A DNA stretch of 64,000 bases. Source: Amphiura filiformis. Lineage: Eukaryota; Echinodermata; Ophiuroidea; Amphilepidida; Amphiuridae. A program made the translations under genes and the position numbers. Shown here piece after piece: positions 52,475-63,639 of the stretch (the stretch's first letter is position 1; every line of letters starts with the position of its first letter). Location of the stretch: the NCBI RefSeq assembly GCF_039555335.1, contig NC_092641.1, positions 30,130,848 through 30,194,847 of the forward strand. The letters are read 5' to 3'. Below the pieces are notes generated by a model that was given only the letters and a program-made list of their open reading frames with translations, ran no database searches and was not told the origin of the DNA.

Positions 52475-52725
52475 AAATTGGGTACAAAATTTTGGGAAAA
52501 AAATGGTACAAACGTTTGATATAAATTTGGATCGATTGAGCCCATATTTATTGGCCGAGCTATAAGTTTTAAAATATTGGACAAGACGTGGTCGAGTCCA
52601 ATATTTCAAAACTCATAGCGAGACCAATAAATATTGGGCGTAAAGCACCCAATTTAATCATTATTATGTTTTGGATTCAATAACTTCATACACTTGGATC
52701 CATCAAAACATAATAATGAAAACAA
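52475..52725. repeat. Nested hairpins with AAATTGGGT ends
   Basis: GCCCATATTTATTGG...TTTTAAAATATTGGAC (52540-52585) pairs with GTCCAATATTTCAAAAC...CCAATAAATATTGGGC (to 52639). A second hairpin joins ATTATTATGTTTTGGAT and ATCAAAACATAATAAT (52660-52720). AAATTGGGT and ACCCAATTT border the first. Confidence 0.75.
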
Positions 52726-53559
52726 TTGGGTCATCGGGTAGCAAAATTCCTCTTTTTATTCAAATTTGCCAAAATAATTCAAATCAGCTAAAATAAGAGA
52801 GTTTGAAAGGTTTTGCATTATTTCATGGTATTTTTTGTTAAAATTCTAGAAAAAGGGGGGGGGTAATTGGATAGCCGAATGAATAAAGGGGAGGCCGTCG
52901 GGTATATTTGACTCAGTGGTGTAATGACAGGCACATACCCGTCATTTCTAGTTGAATGCCCCCTGGTTTAGCAATTACACCTAGATTTCTTTCACTCGGA
53001 GTTGGTTCAATCGTCGAGTCACGGATGTGTGGTGATGGATGGAAATGTTTATAGATGAAATGCGAAAGCGAGATGATAAGTGAAGAACTTCAGTTTTATC
53101 AGCATTCAGTTTGAGATCATTGCAGTTGACCAATGCGTTAAGGCTTTGACCAGGTTGACACATAGTTCAAGATTTGAAATAGTTGAATGGGTAGTTTGAC
53201 TATAACATAAATTTGGGTATCTACATAAATTATTTTTGACAAGCCATATGATATGAATCTGTTATTATAATATCATCAATTAGAGAAGAATAAAGAGTGA
53301 CAGCAAGTGGCTCAATAACTGATCCATGTGGAACGCCTTCTTCTGGTGTTTGACTGAGATATGCCGAATTCCCATTAATGATGACACATTGAGTGCGATT
53401 CTGAAAGTATGATATAAACAAAAAAAAGAGCTGAATTTATTAAATTATTGAAATATTAATATGATCTTAACGAAAAAGAATAATCAAAGAGGTTAAGGAA
53501 GACTTTAATCACAGGAGCGGTGTAGATTTGTTGTAGAACCCCGTCCCCTTTCTACCCTA

Positions 53560-53778
53560 GTCCAACGAGTAGGACCTGTTTTTTCTTAATAGTTACCAAT
53601 GGTTACCAACTATACTCTGACTCTGATCGCTCAAGAAAGATTTACCACATACTAACCACCACCACGGCGCGGTCACTGGACTTTCGCGATTCGTCTTTCT
53701 TGCGCCATGTCAGATAGTGATCATAGTCTGAGCTGATTATAGTCTGGTAACTTAGAAAAAAAGTCCTACTCGTCGGAC
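53560..53778. mobile_element. TA-flanked MITE with GTCCAACGAGTAGGAC ends
   Basis: Ends GTCCAACGAGTAGGAC and GTCCTACTCGTCGGAC are inverted copies that are themselves self-complementary. TA flanks both (53558-53559, 53779-53780). TIR similarity extends about 45 bp (TTTTTTCTTA, GTTACC). 219 bp. Confidence 0.75.
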
Positions 53779-53780
53779 TA

Positions 53781-54498
53781 TTCTACCCCAGGATAATACT
53801 ACCATGAGTCTTTGACGTTAAGAGATTGAATTATTTCGATTTTGTCTGTCTTTCTTTCTCCACCCGCCCTTAATCTTCCTTAATTTTTTTAAAAGGACCT
53901 TGCCTTTCTAGTTACATTGACGGTATTGTTAGAATCAAACACTTTTGTTAATTAGTGTAATTAATTAAAGTCATCAGTGGAAGTCATAGCAGTCAACTTA
54001 TACGCCACTTTTGGACTAAGTACTGATTATTCATAAGCTAGATTACAGACAGTTTGTTAACAATAGAAAAGGATCACATATGTCTATATTATGGTAATAA
54101 CAGACAAGTGGCTGGTCACTGCATATAATGTTGATGAGATATGGTTGAATGGACAGTAAACATGGTTAAAGTAAATATCAGTCTTTTCAACTCCATAGTC
54201 CATTCATGGTCTATTCATTCATTTGGCAGAATTCTCAAGGCTGTTCATTCAATTGGAATACTATAATCATACAGCTATGCTCTATAATGCTATTTGAAAG
54301 TTTTGAATAAATAAGATTTGAGTTTTATATTTCCTCATATACCATCATTTTCGTCTGATCATATGCAGGAGTACCAGTATAGTGCAGTGTGATCAAATAA
54401 TGATCAAACTTTATGCCAAATCATTGGTTTATGTGCATATTAAACATATAAAATAAAATTACAGATTGAGCCATAACTTGTAGGCCTATAGTTTAAGC
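53781..54498. other. Interval without recognised features
   Basis: AT-rich sequence; no frame or paired repeat found. Confidence 0.4.
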
Positions 54499-54530
54499 AG
54501 AGAAGATGAGAAATTCTTCTCATCTTCTCT
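54499..54530. repeat. 32-bp perfect hairpin between direct repeats
   Basis: AGAGAAGATGAGAA-ATTC-TTCTCATCTTCTCT is bracketed by GTTTAAGCAGA at 54491-54501 and 54532-54542, the first overlapping the hairpin. It looks like a templated or snap-back duplication. Confidence 0.85.
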
Positions 54531-54542
54531 GGTTTAAGCAGA

Positions 54543-55089
54543 CCTTCTCTGGTTTTAAAGGAACCTCAACGTCCCTCAACGCAGCGGATTCAAGTGTAGC
54601 TACATCAGGCAAATAATTAGTGTTATTTTGGTTCGTTTTTATTGACTAATTTGTGGTGCAAAACAAGCCATTAATTTAGAATTTTGATTGATACAAAGTT
54701 ACCAGGAAGGCAGTTACAGACTCATGTCCTGCATGCTAGTGAAAATAAGAATATTAATTAGGGGCCTATTATTTGAGTAAGTTTGAGGATATTTAGAGTC
54801 ATCTCTCGAAGCATGCTAAGATTTTAAAGCTAGGCCTAGGTATATAATATAAATTTATTAATGTTAACATTCATGACTTATCAACTAACACCCTGCATTA
54901 ACCCATAGGCCTATTACTTTTTAATGTGACTTATCTAAAAATGTATTCTTGTTTCACACATCCTACATGGAGACCTATTCATAATTTTGATATGAGCCTC
55001 TCAAAAAAGTTTTGAATTTTGAATTATACACAGATTTGTTAATCATGAACATAGAAAACTTACTGACATTATTCATTCCCAAAAATACT
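54543..55089. other. Interval without recognised features
   Basis: AT-rich sequence with no credible frame. Confidence 0.4.
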
Positions 55090-55760
55090 AAAATTTCCAA
55101 TTGATTGTCGGCTTTTCATCACAGCTACATACACTTTAAGTACATATCATTTAATTTATAAAGTTTACTTCCGAGTCTTTTAAATATCAAAATATCATTT
55201 TTTAATCATTTGTCATAAAATGTGTATTATATCGCAAATTTCGAAAAGGTCAATCATTTTATATCAGAAGGACATTCTTCGTATTCAGAATGCAATTCGA
55301 TGTGTCTGATGTGCTCTAATTTTCCACAAAAGATAAGCCTTCTGTCTAAACATGATACCCCATCGCTTTATTTCTGTCTTTGGTGAAATAAATCAATGCT
55401 GTTATTACCCTCTGATTACGCAATAATATGCATATGCAAAAATAACTAATATTACAATAACAACAACAACATACACTTTTAAAGTTCACATCATTAAATT
55501 TAAAACAGTCTGTGGTGAATCAGCATGGAATAATTGTTTCTTCTAATTTTATGTATCATTAAATATCAAAAATGTTAAAAATATAAAATTTTAAAAATTT
55601 GTCATAAAATTTGTATTATATCGCAAATTTCAAAAAGTCAAAATTATTTGATATCAGAAAGACATTCTTCGTATTCAGAATGCAATTAGATATGTCTGAT
55701 GTGCTCTCATCATGTCCTACAAAATAAATATGTTGTCCAAACGCTCATCGTACAAGGATA
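55090..55760. repeat. Two fragments of palindromic family P
   Basis: 55090-55345 and 55490-55760 both contain TACATACACTTTAA, CATAAAATTTGTATTATATC-like text and CATTCTTCGTATTCAGAATG with GATGTGCTCTAAT/CTCATCATGTCC. Each represents half an element, separated by unrelated sequence containing CAACAACAACATAC. Confidence 0.7.
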
Positions 55761-57543
55761 TTAGATAAATCACTAAATGTAATTAAGAATAATCTTTCAC
55801 TTTTGTTTAAAGTCTTTATATGTTTCATATTTTAAAATCTAACTTCATCTGTGTAAGATTTTGAAACGATATCATTTGAATGATAGAAATTATTATTTCT
55901 GATTTGGTAGTGTTCGCATTCATGCCTAATCAATCCCCTGCATATCTCATCAAAATCTGTTCATAACACTACCTACATTTATGAGAAAGTCTCAAAAAAA
56001 AAAAAAAAAAGCTTTTTTAAGTTTTGAATTATACACAGATTTTGAACTGGAATCATGAACACTACTGATAACCTACATGTATATTGTAAAATCTTTTTGC
56101 TGGAAGATCTTTTTCATTTCCTCTGATGTATTTTAGGCTACTCAGCAAACACAAAATTGTTTTTAAAACGTTTTAAACATGTTATACTTTGGGTTTTGGT
56201 TTAGATAAAAACATTATATAATAACACCAAATGTCGGGTTATATTAATGTCATGGAAACGTTTTAAAAAACGTTCTGTATGAAAACACACTGCAACAATA
56301 TTTTGAAAATGTTTTCAAATTGTTATTGTCAAATATTTTTGCAAACATTTTTACCAAATATTTTGCCAACACTTAAAGAATATTTGCAGTAGGTTTTTGC
56401 CCCCCCTTTACAAACCTCAAGAATTTCAGCCCCCTTTTGACATGAAAATTATGGGTCAACCCCATAGAAATGCATATAAATTTTTCAGGAAAATTTCTGG
56501 TCATTTTTTCAGCCCCCCTTGCATCAGGCTCCCCTAACAAGTGTTTGTGAACGGTCCCTTATTAGTGGCGTAGCTAGGTGGGGAAGAGGCAGAGTTCTCC
56601 CCACAGAAATTTTCCCCACAGAAAAAGCAAAATAAGCCTAACTGTACTTGTTTTTATACTGCAATGCGATCAAGTGACTGGAAAATGGGTTCATGTCAGT
56701 CCCCGTTTTTTAAAAATAGGTCTGTCCCCGTTCTCGAAAAATGTGACCGCCACCCCCTTTTTGTGTCCCCGTTTTCCAGATTACCCTATATATTAAAACA
56801 GGCCTGAAAAATGTATGCAAAGTAACTAAATTTATTACTACATGTATATAAATAAAACTGATCGGGTCCCATTTTCAAGTCCTGTTTTCTAGATTACCTG
56901 GGGGGTAATGCCTCCGGAACCGATGGGGTGGGTGGGTTGGGAGGAGGGGTGGTGGGGAGGGGGTTGGAGGAGTGACGAATAATTTTTGACTATGGACAAG
57001 TACCATTGCCCATCCCCAATAACTTGGAGCCAGGTGCCACCCCCATGCACCAATATCTTAAATTTTACAATCTTCCGGAGACTCTGATGTGGACGGTTTA
57101 TACTAAAGCCATGTACGATTTCCTTCCAATTTTAGATTTGTTAATCTATACTCATCTGTCGCGAAGTGCTTCTGTCCATTTTGCTGAAATCGCAAGGTAA
57201 AGTGAAAGAAACCCTATACTGGTTATTTTGGCCGTTTAACAAAATGTAGTTTTATGGGAGGACATAAAGTCATAATAGGACTTTGTGTCGTACTTTGCTT
57301 TGTTGACCTATGTACAAAAACAACAAATTTGGTTGGTTCCATATGTGCAACTTGGGACATGTGTAAACATTACAAATATGCCAAAAAATCGGGGTTGAAA
57401 AAAACCCCGGTTCCATTAGATCGGGCCAGTGCTAGTGGCGTAGCCAGGGGAGCCGAAGGCCAAATTGCCCCCCTCCTTAGAAAATATTGAGAGAAATAGG
57501 AACGGCAAAGATTAAAAAGTGTCGTGGACGAAAACTTGGTTTA
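55761..57543. other. Gene-poor interval with repeat scraps
   Basis: 56156-56350 has AACGTTTTAAAACGTT-like words typical of short MITEs. 56537-56560 is a solitary Harbinger-type right end (GTGAACGGTCCC). 56900-56975 is a G/GGT-rich stretch. 57430-57470 carries GTGGCGTAGCCAGGG, a hAT-like end. No gene is supported. Confidence 0.4.
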
Positions 57544-57838
57544 GCCCCCCCATGGGCAGTAGCGGCACCAGAATGTTTTTCGGGGCGGGGCAAAGTGAAT
57601 TTCGGTGGGGGGTCAGCAAATTGTGCAAATTTGTGCAACAGATTGTTTCAAGAATGAAGGACCCGCCATTCTTTAAGCCTACCTGATTGCCCCCCATGGG
57701 CAGTAGCGGCACCAGAATGTTTTTCGGGGGGGAAGTGAATTTCGGGGGGTCAGCAAATTGTGCAAATTTGTGCAACAGATTGTTTCAAGAATGAAGGACC
57801 CGCCATTCTTTAAGCCTACCCTGATTGCCCCCCCCCAC
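57544..57838. repeat. ~147-bp tandem duplication
   Basis: CATGGGCAGTAGCGGCACCA, GAATGTTTTTCGGGG and GAATGAAGGACCCGCCATTC occur twice, in units from 57544 and 57690. The copies differ mainly by a short indel near the G-rich part, so the duplication is recent. Confidence 0.9.
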
Positions 57839-57954
57839 TAGCAATGGGACAACAAATTGACAAATAGGGACGAAAATTTGGCTTTTTCCCGCATTACACT
57901 GAATAATCGGTGTCATTTCTGCGTCTCAGATTCGGCAAATGCCAGTAATCATTA

Positions 57955-58655
57955 ATATAGCTATCTAGTAAAGACAATTATTAATGTAATTTATTACTGC
58001 TAAATGAAGTGCATTATTGTGATCTACTGAAGACAATAATTATCTCATTTAATATACATAAATACTGTACTTATGAGGTTCATTATTGCTATGTACGAAG
58101 ACAGTAATTATGTTATTTATTATTACTATCTACTGAAGATAGTAATTATGTCATTTGATATTACTATCTACAATAATGTGATTTCATATTGATATCTACT
58201 GAAGACGGCAAGTATGTAATTTATAATTGCTGTATTGAAGGCAGTACTATCATTGGTTATGAAGTTTATGATCTGGATCTACTGAAGACAGAAATTATGA
58301 CATTTAATATTAGTACCTAGCTACTGTTTGTTTACTGTATGTACTTATGCTCATTATTGCTATCTATACTAAAGACAATAATTATGTAATTTATTATTAA
58401 TATCTATTAAAGGCAGTAATTATGTTATTTATTATTACTATCTACTGAAGATGGTAATTATGTCATTTGATATTGCTAACTACTGAAGACAGAAATCATG
58501 TGAATTTATATTAATATCTACCGAAGACGGCTATTATGTACCCTGTTTATATTATTATTATTATAATTACTGTATAGTTATCATTGGTTATGAAATTTAT
58601 TATTAGGATCTACTGAAGAAAGTAATTATGACATTTAATATTACTACCAACAATC
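57955..58655 (+). repeat. TATCTACTGAAGACAGTAAT minisatellite, block 1
   Basis: Units of about 37-60 bp combine ATCTACTGAAGACAGTAATT with ATGTCATTTAATATT. The block continues after the mariner-type insert at 60135-60650, where four nearly identical units of about 60 bp (GCTATCTACTAAAGACAGTT) stand in a row. Confidence 0.85.
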
Positions 58656-58914
58656 AAGGAAATGTTGGCACACTCTGGCATACTAATGTAAATCCCCACC
58701 CTCCCCAGTTCAATGTTGATGAAAACACTTTTTCCATTGGGCTCTCCCCAACATTGATTGAGGGCGAATGGAGGAGGGAAGGGGAAAGAAGAAGGTTTGT
58801 ACTAACACATAGTCAACTGAACTATCAGAGACGCAATGAAGAGTTCCAAAATATATATTGTCAAGGTGTGCCAACTATTAATTTCGTTGATTGTAGCTAC
58901 TGTTTACTGTACTA

Positions 58915-60132
58915 CAGGGTGAGTCAAAAAAGTGCAATAGAGAAAAGAATCCATTTTTATTTAAGAACCGAGTTGAACTTTTTAGGTTTTAAAACATTTT
59001 ATATATGGTATATCCATCAGTGACCTTGTGTGAAAAAATTAAGGAATTAGCATTTACCGTTTTGTTTTTATGTCACATTTTATATCGCTACCCAATTTTA
59101 ATGTTTGTCCAAGAGACATCTAAAATTTGAATGTCATCCCACTCTGTGTAAGGTAGATTTCATGTTTGGAACAACTGCCATTTTCTTAACCTCATTGGCA
59201 TTATTATAAAATGGAGCACCCAAAGTGTTATTGCCCTTGGTCTTGTTTAAGGAGAAGAAACATTATTTGTTGTTATCATAGGCGTAGATCCGGGGGGGGA
59301 TGGGGGATTTATCCCCCAATATTTTGCAAGGGGGATGGTCCATACAATCATCCCCCAATGTTGACGCCTGATAATGGTTTTCTGATCAAATTAACCTCAT
59401 ATTTGCTCATTTTAGCCCCCAAAATACATTTATTCTACTTTTACACCATATTTAATCAGATTAGCTTAAAAATAGCAAAATTTCTCGTGCGCTTTTGTAA
59501 CATAAACTTATTATGTCGCAAAAAGGTGCTGGATTGACTATACTTCGAGAATTTTTTCAAACTCCATCCCCCCAATGTCAAAAAGAAATCTACGCCACTG
59601 GTTGTTATTTTCATTTTACCTTTATTTTAAAGATGTTTATTCTCTATCAAAAGATATAAATTTGTAGGCAGGTTTTTCTAATGTCAAAATGAAATGAGCG
59701 CAAATTGAAGTGGAGTGAATTTCAAAATATCCAGTAAGTTGGACATATTGGGATTACAAAAAACTGGAGTTGGAGTTGAGTGAGGTATGAAGGACTTAAA
59801 GTAATTGTTTGAACAGAAAACAGAAAGAAATTAAAATAACATAAAAATCAACCTTATTTTTAAGTTAAAGTCAGTTTCAGATGTGGTGTCTTTACCGTGC
59901 ACTGTGTGCTCTCATTCAAAATACATGGTACCTCGTGGACAAATAACGAAATTGGGTATCGCAACAAAAGGACTCATAAAAATTAAACGGTAGTCGCGAT
60001 TCACTTCATATTTTCACAGAAGGTGGCCATTGAGTGTAGCATTTATAGAAGTTTTCAATATTGGGGAAGTTCGACTTGGTTCTTACATAAATATTGATTC
60101 TTTGCTTTATTGCAGTTTTTTGACTCACCCTG
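58915..60132. mobile_element. Mariner-type element with CAGGGTGAGTCAAAAAA ends
   Basis: Ends CAGGGTGAGTCAAAAAA and TTTTTTGACTCACCCTG are flanked by TA (58913-58914, 60133-60134). TIR similarity runs about 70-110 bp (GTGCAATA, AAGAATC, TAAGAACC). The 1218-bp element carries a nested hAT-type MITE. No transposase is seen. Confidence 0.85.
59277..59600. mobile_element. hAT-type MITE nested in the mariner-type element
   Basis: Ends CATAGGCGTAGATCC and GAAATCTACGCCACTG are inverted copies. GTTGTTAT is repeated exactly at 59269-59276 and 59601-59608. Runs of GGGGGGG and CCCCCAAT flank the inner ends. Confidence 0.82.
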
Positions 60133-60134
60133 TA

Positions 60135-60650
60135 CTTATGTTTATTATTGCTATCTACTAAAGACAGTTATCATATAATTTATTATTAATATTATGTCAT
60201 TTAATATTGTTATCTACTAAAGACAGTTATCATATAATTTATTATTAATATTATGTCATTTAATATTGCTATCTACTAAAGACAGTTATCATATAATTTA
60301 TTATTAATATTATGTCATTTAATATTGCTATCTACTAAAGACAGTTATTATATAATTTATTATTAATATTATGTCATTTAATAATGCTATCTACTGAAGA
60401 CAGTAAGTATGTGATTTCATATTGATTACTACGGAAGACGACAATTTATATTACTGTATTGAAGACAGTACTATAGTTATCATTGGGTATGAAGTTTATT
60501 ATTGCGATCTACTGAAAACAGTAATTATGACATTTAATAGTATACCTAACTGCTGATTACTGTACTCATGGTGTTCATTATAATTATGTAATTTATCGCT
60601 ATGTACTGAAGATGGTAATTATGCAATTTATGACTTATGAACATACACGC
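60135..60650 (+). repeat. TATCTACTGAAGACAGTAAT minisatellite, block 2
   Basis: This is the continuation of 57955-58655 on the other side of the mariner-type insertion. Units at about 60146-60390 are much more homogeneous than the rest, so they were amplified recently. Confidence 0.85.
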
Positions 60651-61436
60651 AGGACATGGATATTCAACTTACATGTATGCTCTTTCATAATTAGTTTTCT
60701 GTGTACCCTTACGGTGTGAAATGTTTTGATTGATCACCCCTTTTTTACAGTCTTGAATTTTTGGATCCTTCTTACGGGCACATGATTTCAAAAGTGTGGG
60801 TGGTGGTGTGTGTGTGTGTTGTGGGTGGGTGGGTGGGGGGGGGGTTGGCTGCAGGTTCACTTAACGAGATTCTCATGACTTATTCCCTGACTATCTATAC
60901 ACAGAAATCATATATACCCACTGTCTCAAGTCATATGCTTCCTCTACCTGAGGTATATAGACCTATAGGAAAATTATCTAACTGAGAAAAAATTGCTCTT
61001 CTATCCTGTTGGCTTTAAATCTGTGCTTTAATCACTTTTGTTTTTAAAAGTTCTCGTGGAAAAATAATATTATTTTCTCCCTGCACTGAGGCCGGGCTTT
61101 ACCTCCAATTGTGGGTCTCATAATGGGCTCCCAAAATAGGCTGAAAATTATCGCATAAATTGATTTTTATTTTTATTTTTCTTCTCCCCCTAAAACACTG
61201 AACTTTTGGATCCTCTTTGGGATCATTGTACCTTGTTTTACCCCCTCCCCATTATTCCCACACACACCCCATTAAATGGTATGAACACTAAAAATCAAAC
61301 TCTTTAAAACCTACAGGAAAATTATCTGAGAAAAAATTCTTATTCGCACAATTCCCTTTCATCGGCGCATAGGTGAGCAAATCCTAAACTATCAGCTAAG
61401 TTATACAAGTTTACAGTGGGCAGTTCAGAAATTTAC
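60651..61436. other. Interval without recognised genes
   Basis: A GT-rich stretch (about 60795-60850) ends in a G run. No other feature is supported. Confidence 0.4.
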
Positions 61437-61472
61437 CGCATAGTATGATTAGTAAACTAATCATACTATGCG
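61437..61472. repeat. 36-bp perfect palindrome
   Basis: CGCATAGTATGATTAGT, two bases AA, then ACTAATCATACTATGCG. Arms of 17 bp with a 2-base centre could extrude as a cruciform. Confidence 0.92.
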
Positions 61473-62142
61473 ATTAAAATATGTTTTCTGTACTGTAAAT
61501 TTCACTCTACAACACCCTCAATATCGGTTAACGTTTTTATCACTCGAATTTAGAGCAAGCCTTAAAGAGGGCACATTTCCACCCGTCCACAAAAATGAGA
61601 GCACAGTCATAATATAGACCCTTGATGATCATAAGATGGAACTATACAAATGTAAAGCTGTTGTTTGTGTTGCTTATGCTCAATATCCCGGATAAGCTCT
61701 AAAGTTGGGAAAATATCTTTTTGTTAATTCAGTATGTTTGGGTGGGATTATGGCTTGCAAGGCTGTAAGCAGTTCAATTCAGGTCAGCTTTTCTCCTAGA
61801 AGTACATGTATAGCCTATGTGTGTAGCCTGTAGACTGTACATGGTTCATATTAACATGATTAATGATAAATACTACCTAAACATGACCAGTTTACTAACT
61901 TTTCATAAGCCTCACTTTTAGCAGTCCACCTGCACCGAAACACACCCTTTTAAAGCTTTTTTTTAAGGTTCTACCATGTCTACGCTGCGCTGAATGACCC
62001 CTATATTCGGTTGCCTCCGCCCCTTCCGGGTTTTGTCCCAATTAGAAGGGGCAGGGAAAATAGGATAAAAAAAGATTGAGTTATAAATATCAAGCCGTTT
62101 TACCATTTCATCCAGTGTCTTATCATGGTTTTTCCGTTTCTA
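61473..62142. other. Interval without recognised features
   Basis: No frame, repeat pair or motif cluster is convincing. Confidence 0.4.
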
Positions 62143-62146
62143 TTAA

Positions 62147-62757
62147 GGGATCTGGAATGAACGTTTTGAGCGTTTCGACAGTATTTTTGTGGGACATGAG
62201 AGCACATCAGACATATCGAATTGCATTCTGAATACGAAGAATGCCTTTCTGATATCAAATAATTTTCATTTTTTGAAATTCATGATATAATACAATTTTT
62301 TTGACAATATATTTTTCACATTTTTGATACATAACAGTCCTCGAAGTAAATTTTATAAATCTAATGATATGTTCTTAAAGTGTACGTAGCTGGGAGGAAA
62401 AGCCGACGATCAATTGAACATTTTGACCTTTCATATTGAAGATATGGATTTTTTTCCCAAAAAGACCTAATTTTTTTTGTGTGTTTTGGCGAAAAAATCC
62501 ATATCTTCAATACGAAAGGTCAGATTTATAAAGTTTACTTCGAGTACTGTTAAATATCAAAAATATCAATTTTACTAACAGTAAAAATATCAATTTTAAT
62601 CATTTGCCATAAAATGTGTATTACATTGTGAATTTCAAAAAATCAAAATTATTTGATATCAGAAGGACATTCTTCGTATTCAAAATACAATTCGATATCA
62701 TCCGATGTGCTCTAATGTCCCACAATAAATACTGTCCAAACGTTCATACCCCATCCC
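62147..62757. mobile_element. Palindromic TTAA element P, copy 3
   Basis: TTAA flanks (62143-62146, 62758-62761); ends GGGATCTGGAATGAACG and CGTTCATACCCCATCCC. Central fold GATATGGATTTTTTTCCC against GCGAAAAAATCCATATC near 62450-62510. Left arm orientation ends match the right end of copies 1 and 2. Confidence 0.85.
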
Positions 62758-62982
62758 TTAAACGCATAAACGTATTTGGAACCCGGAGAAATTTGACTGC
62801 TCAAATTTACGTTGATCATGTTGATATGTATTTCCATGGACCCAAGGATGTGGGCGGGGGCGTTGATTGGGGGAGCCGGGCCTGATTGGGTGGCACAAGC
62901 CCTTTTTGGCAATTTTCCTGTGGGATTTTCTAAATATTTTCAAATCGATTGGAGGCATGTGCTCTGTATTGTCTGCACTTAA

Positions 62983-63629
62983 GGGAAGGGGTATGAACGT
63001 TTGGACAGTATTTATTTTGGGACATTGGAGCACATCAGACATATCGAATTGCATTCTGAATACGAAGAATTTTGTCAAATAATTTTGATTTTTTGAAATT
63101 CGCAATTTAATACACATTTTATGGCAAATCATTAAAATTGATATTTCTGATATTTAACAGTACTCGAAGTAAACTTTATAAATCTGATGATTTATACTTA
63201 ACGTGTAGGTAGGTGGGATGAAAAGCCGACGATCAATTGAAAATTTTGACCTTTCGTTTTGAAGATATGGATTTTTTTCCCAAAACACCAAAAAAATAGG
63301 TCTTTTTGGGAAAAAATCCATATCTTCAATATGAAAGGTCAAAATTTTCAATTGACCGTCGGCTTTTCCTTCCAGCTACATACACTTTAAGAATATATCA
63401 TTAGATTTATATAATTTACTTCGAGGACTGTTATATATCAAAATTTGAAAAATATCAAATTTTATAATTTGTCATAAAATTTGTATTATATTGTGATTTT
63501 CAAAAATGAAAATTATTTGATATAAGAAAGACATGCTTCGTATTCAGAATGCAATTCGATAGTCTGAGGTGCTCTCATGTCCCACAAAAAATACTGTCGA
63601 AACGCAATAAACGCTCATTTTCTAGATCC
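62983..63629. mobile_element. Palindromic TTAA element P, copy 4
   Basis: The left end follows TTAA (62979-62982) with GGGAAGGGGTATGAACG. The interior matches copies 1 and 2 closely (GATGAAAAGCCGACGATCAA, ATTGACCGTCGGCTTTTCC). The right end reads TTTTCTAGATCCAG without a TTAA, so the terminus has mutated. Confidence 0.8.
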
Positions 63630-63639
63630 AGCACGCTGG

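Larger units (their letters stand above)
51430..53425 (-). pseudogene. Decayed CR1/L2-like LINE
   Basis: On the minus strand, 53421-53230 gives FISYFQNRTQCVIINGNSAY, then SQTPEEGVPHGSVIEPLAVT and LYSSLIDDII, the GVPQGSVLGPLLF-type box of LINE reverse transcriptases. 53163-52981 gives NCNDLKLNADKTEVLHLSSR. The C-terminus at about 51560-51430 gives RAPYTRIVYFYVNASLWNNL and PLHIKNLLNVEQFKGAF, the usual LWNSLP...FK end. Between them lie a tandem amplification (51470-51912), unrelated palindromic sequence (52470-52725) and stops. The catalytic FADD segment is not found. The order is that of one element; it is inactive. Confidence 0.75.

Noticed and set aside
58628-59023. 131-codon plus-strand frame
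   Set aside because: It runs from the minisatellite into the mariner-type TIR and shows no domain.
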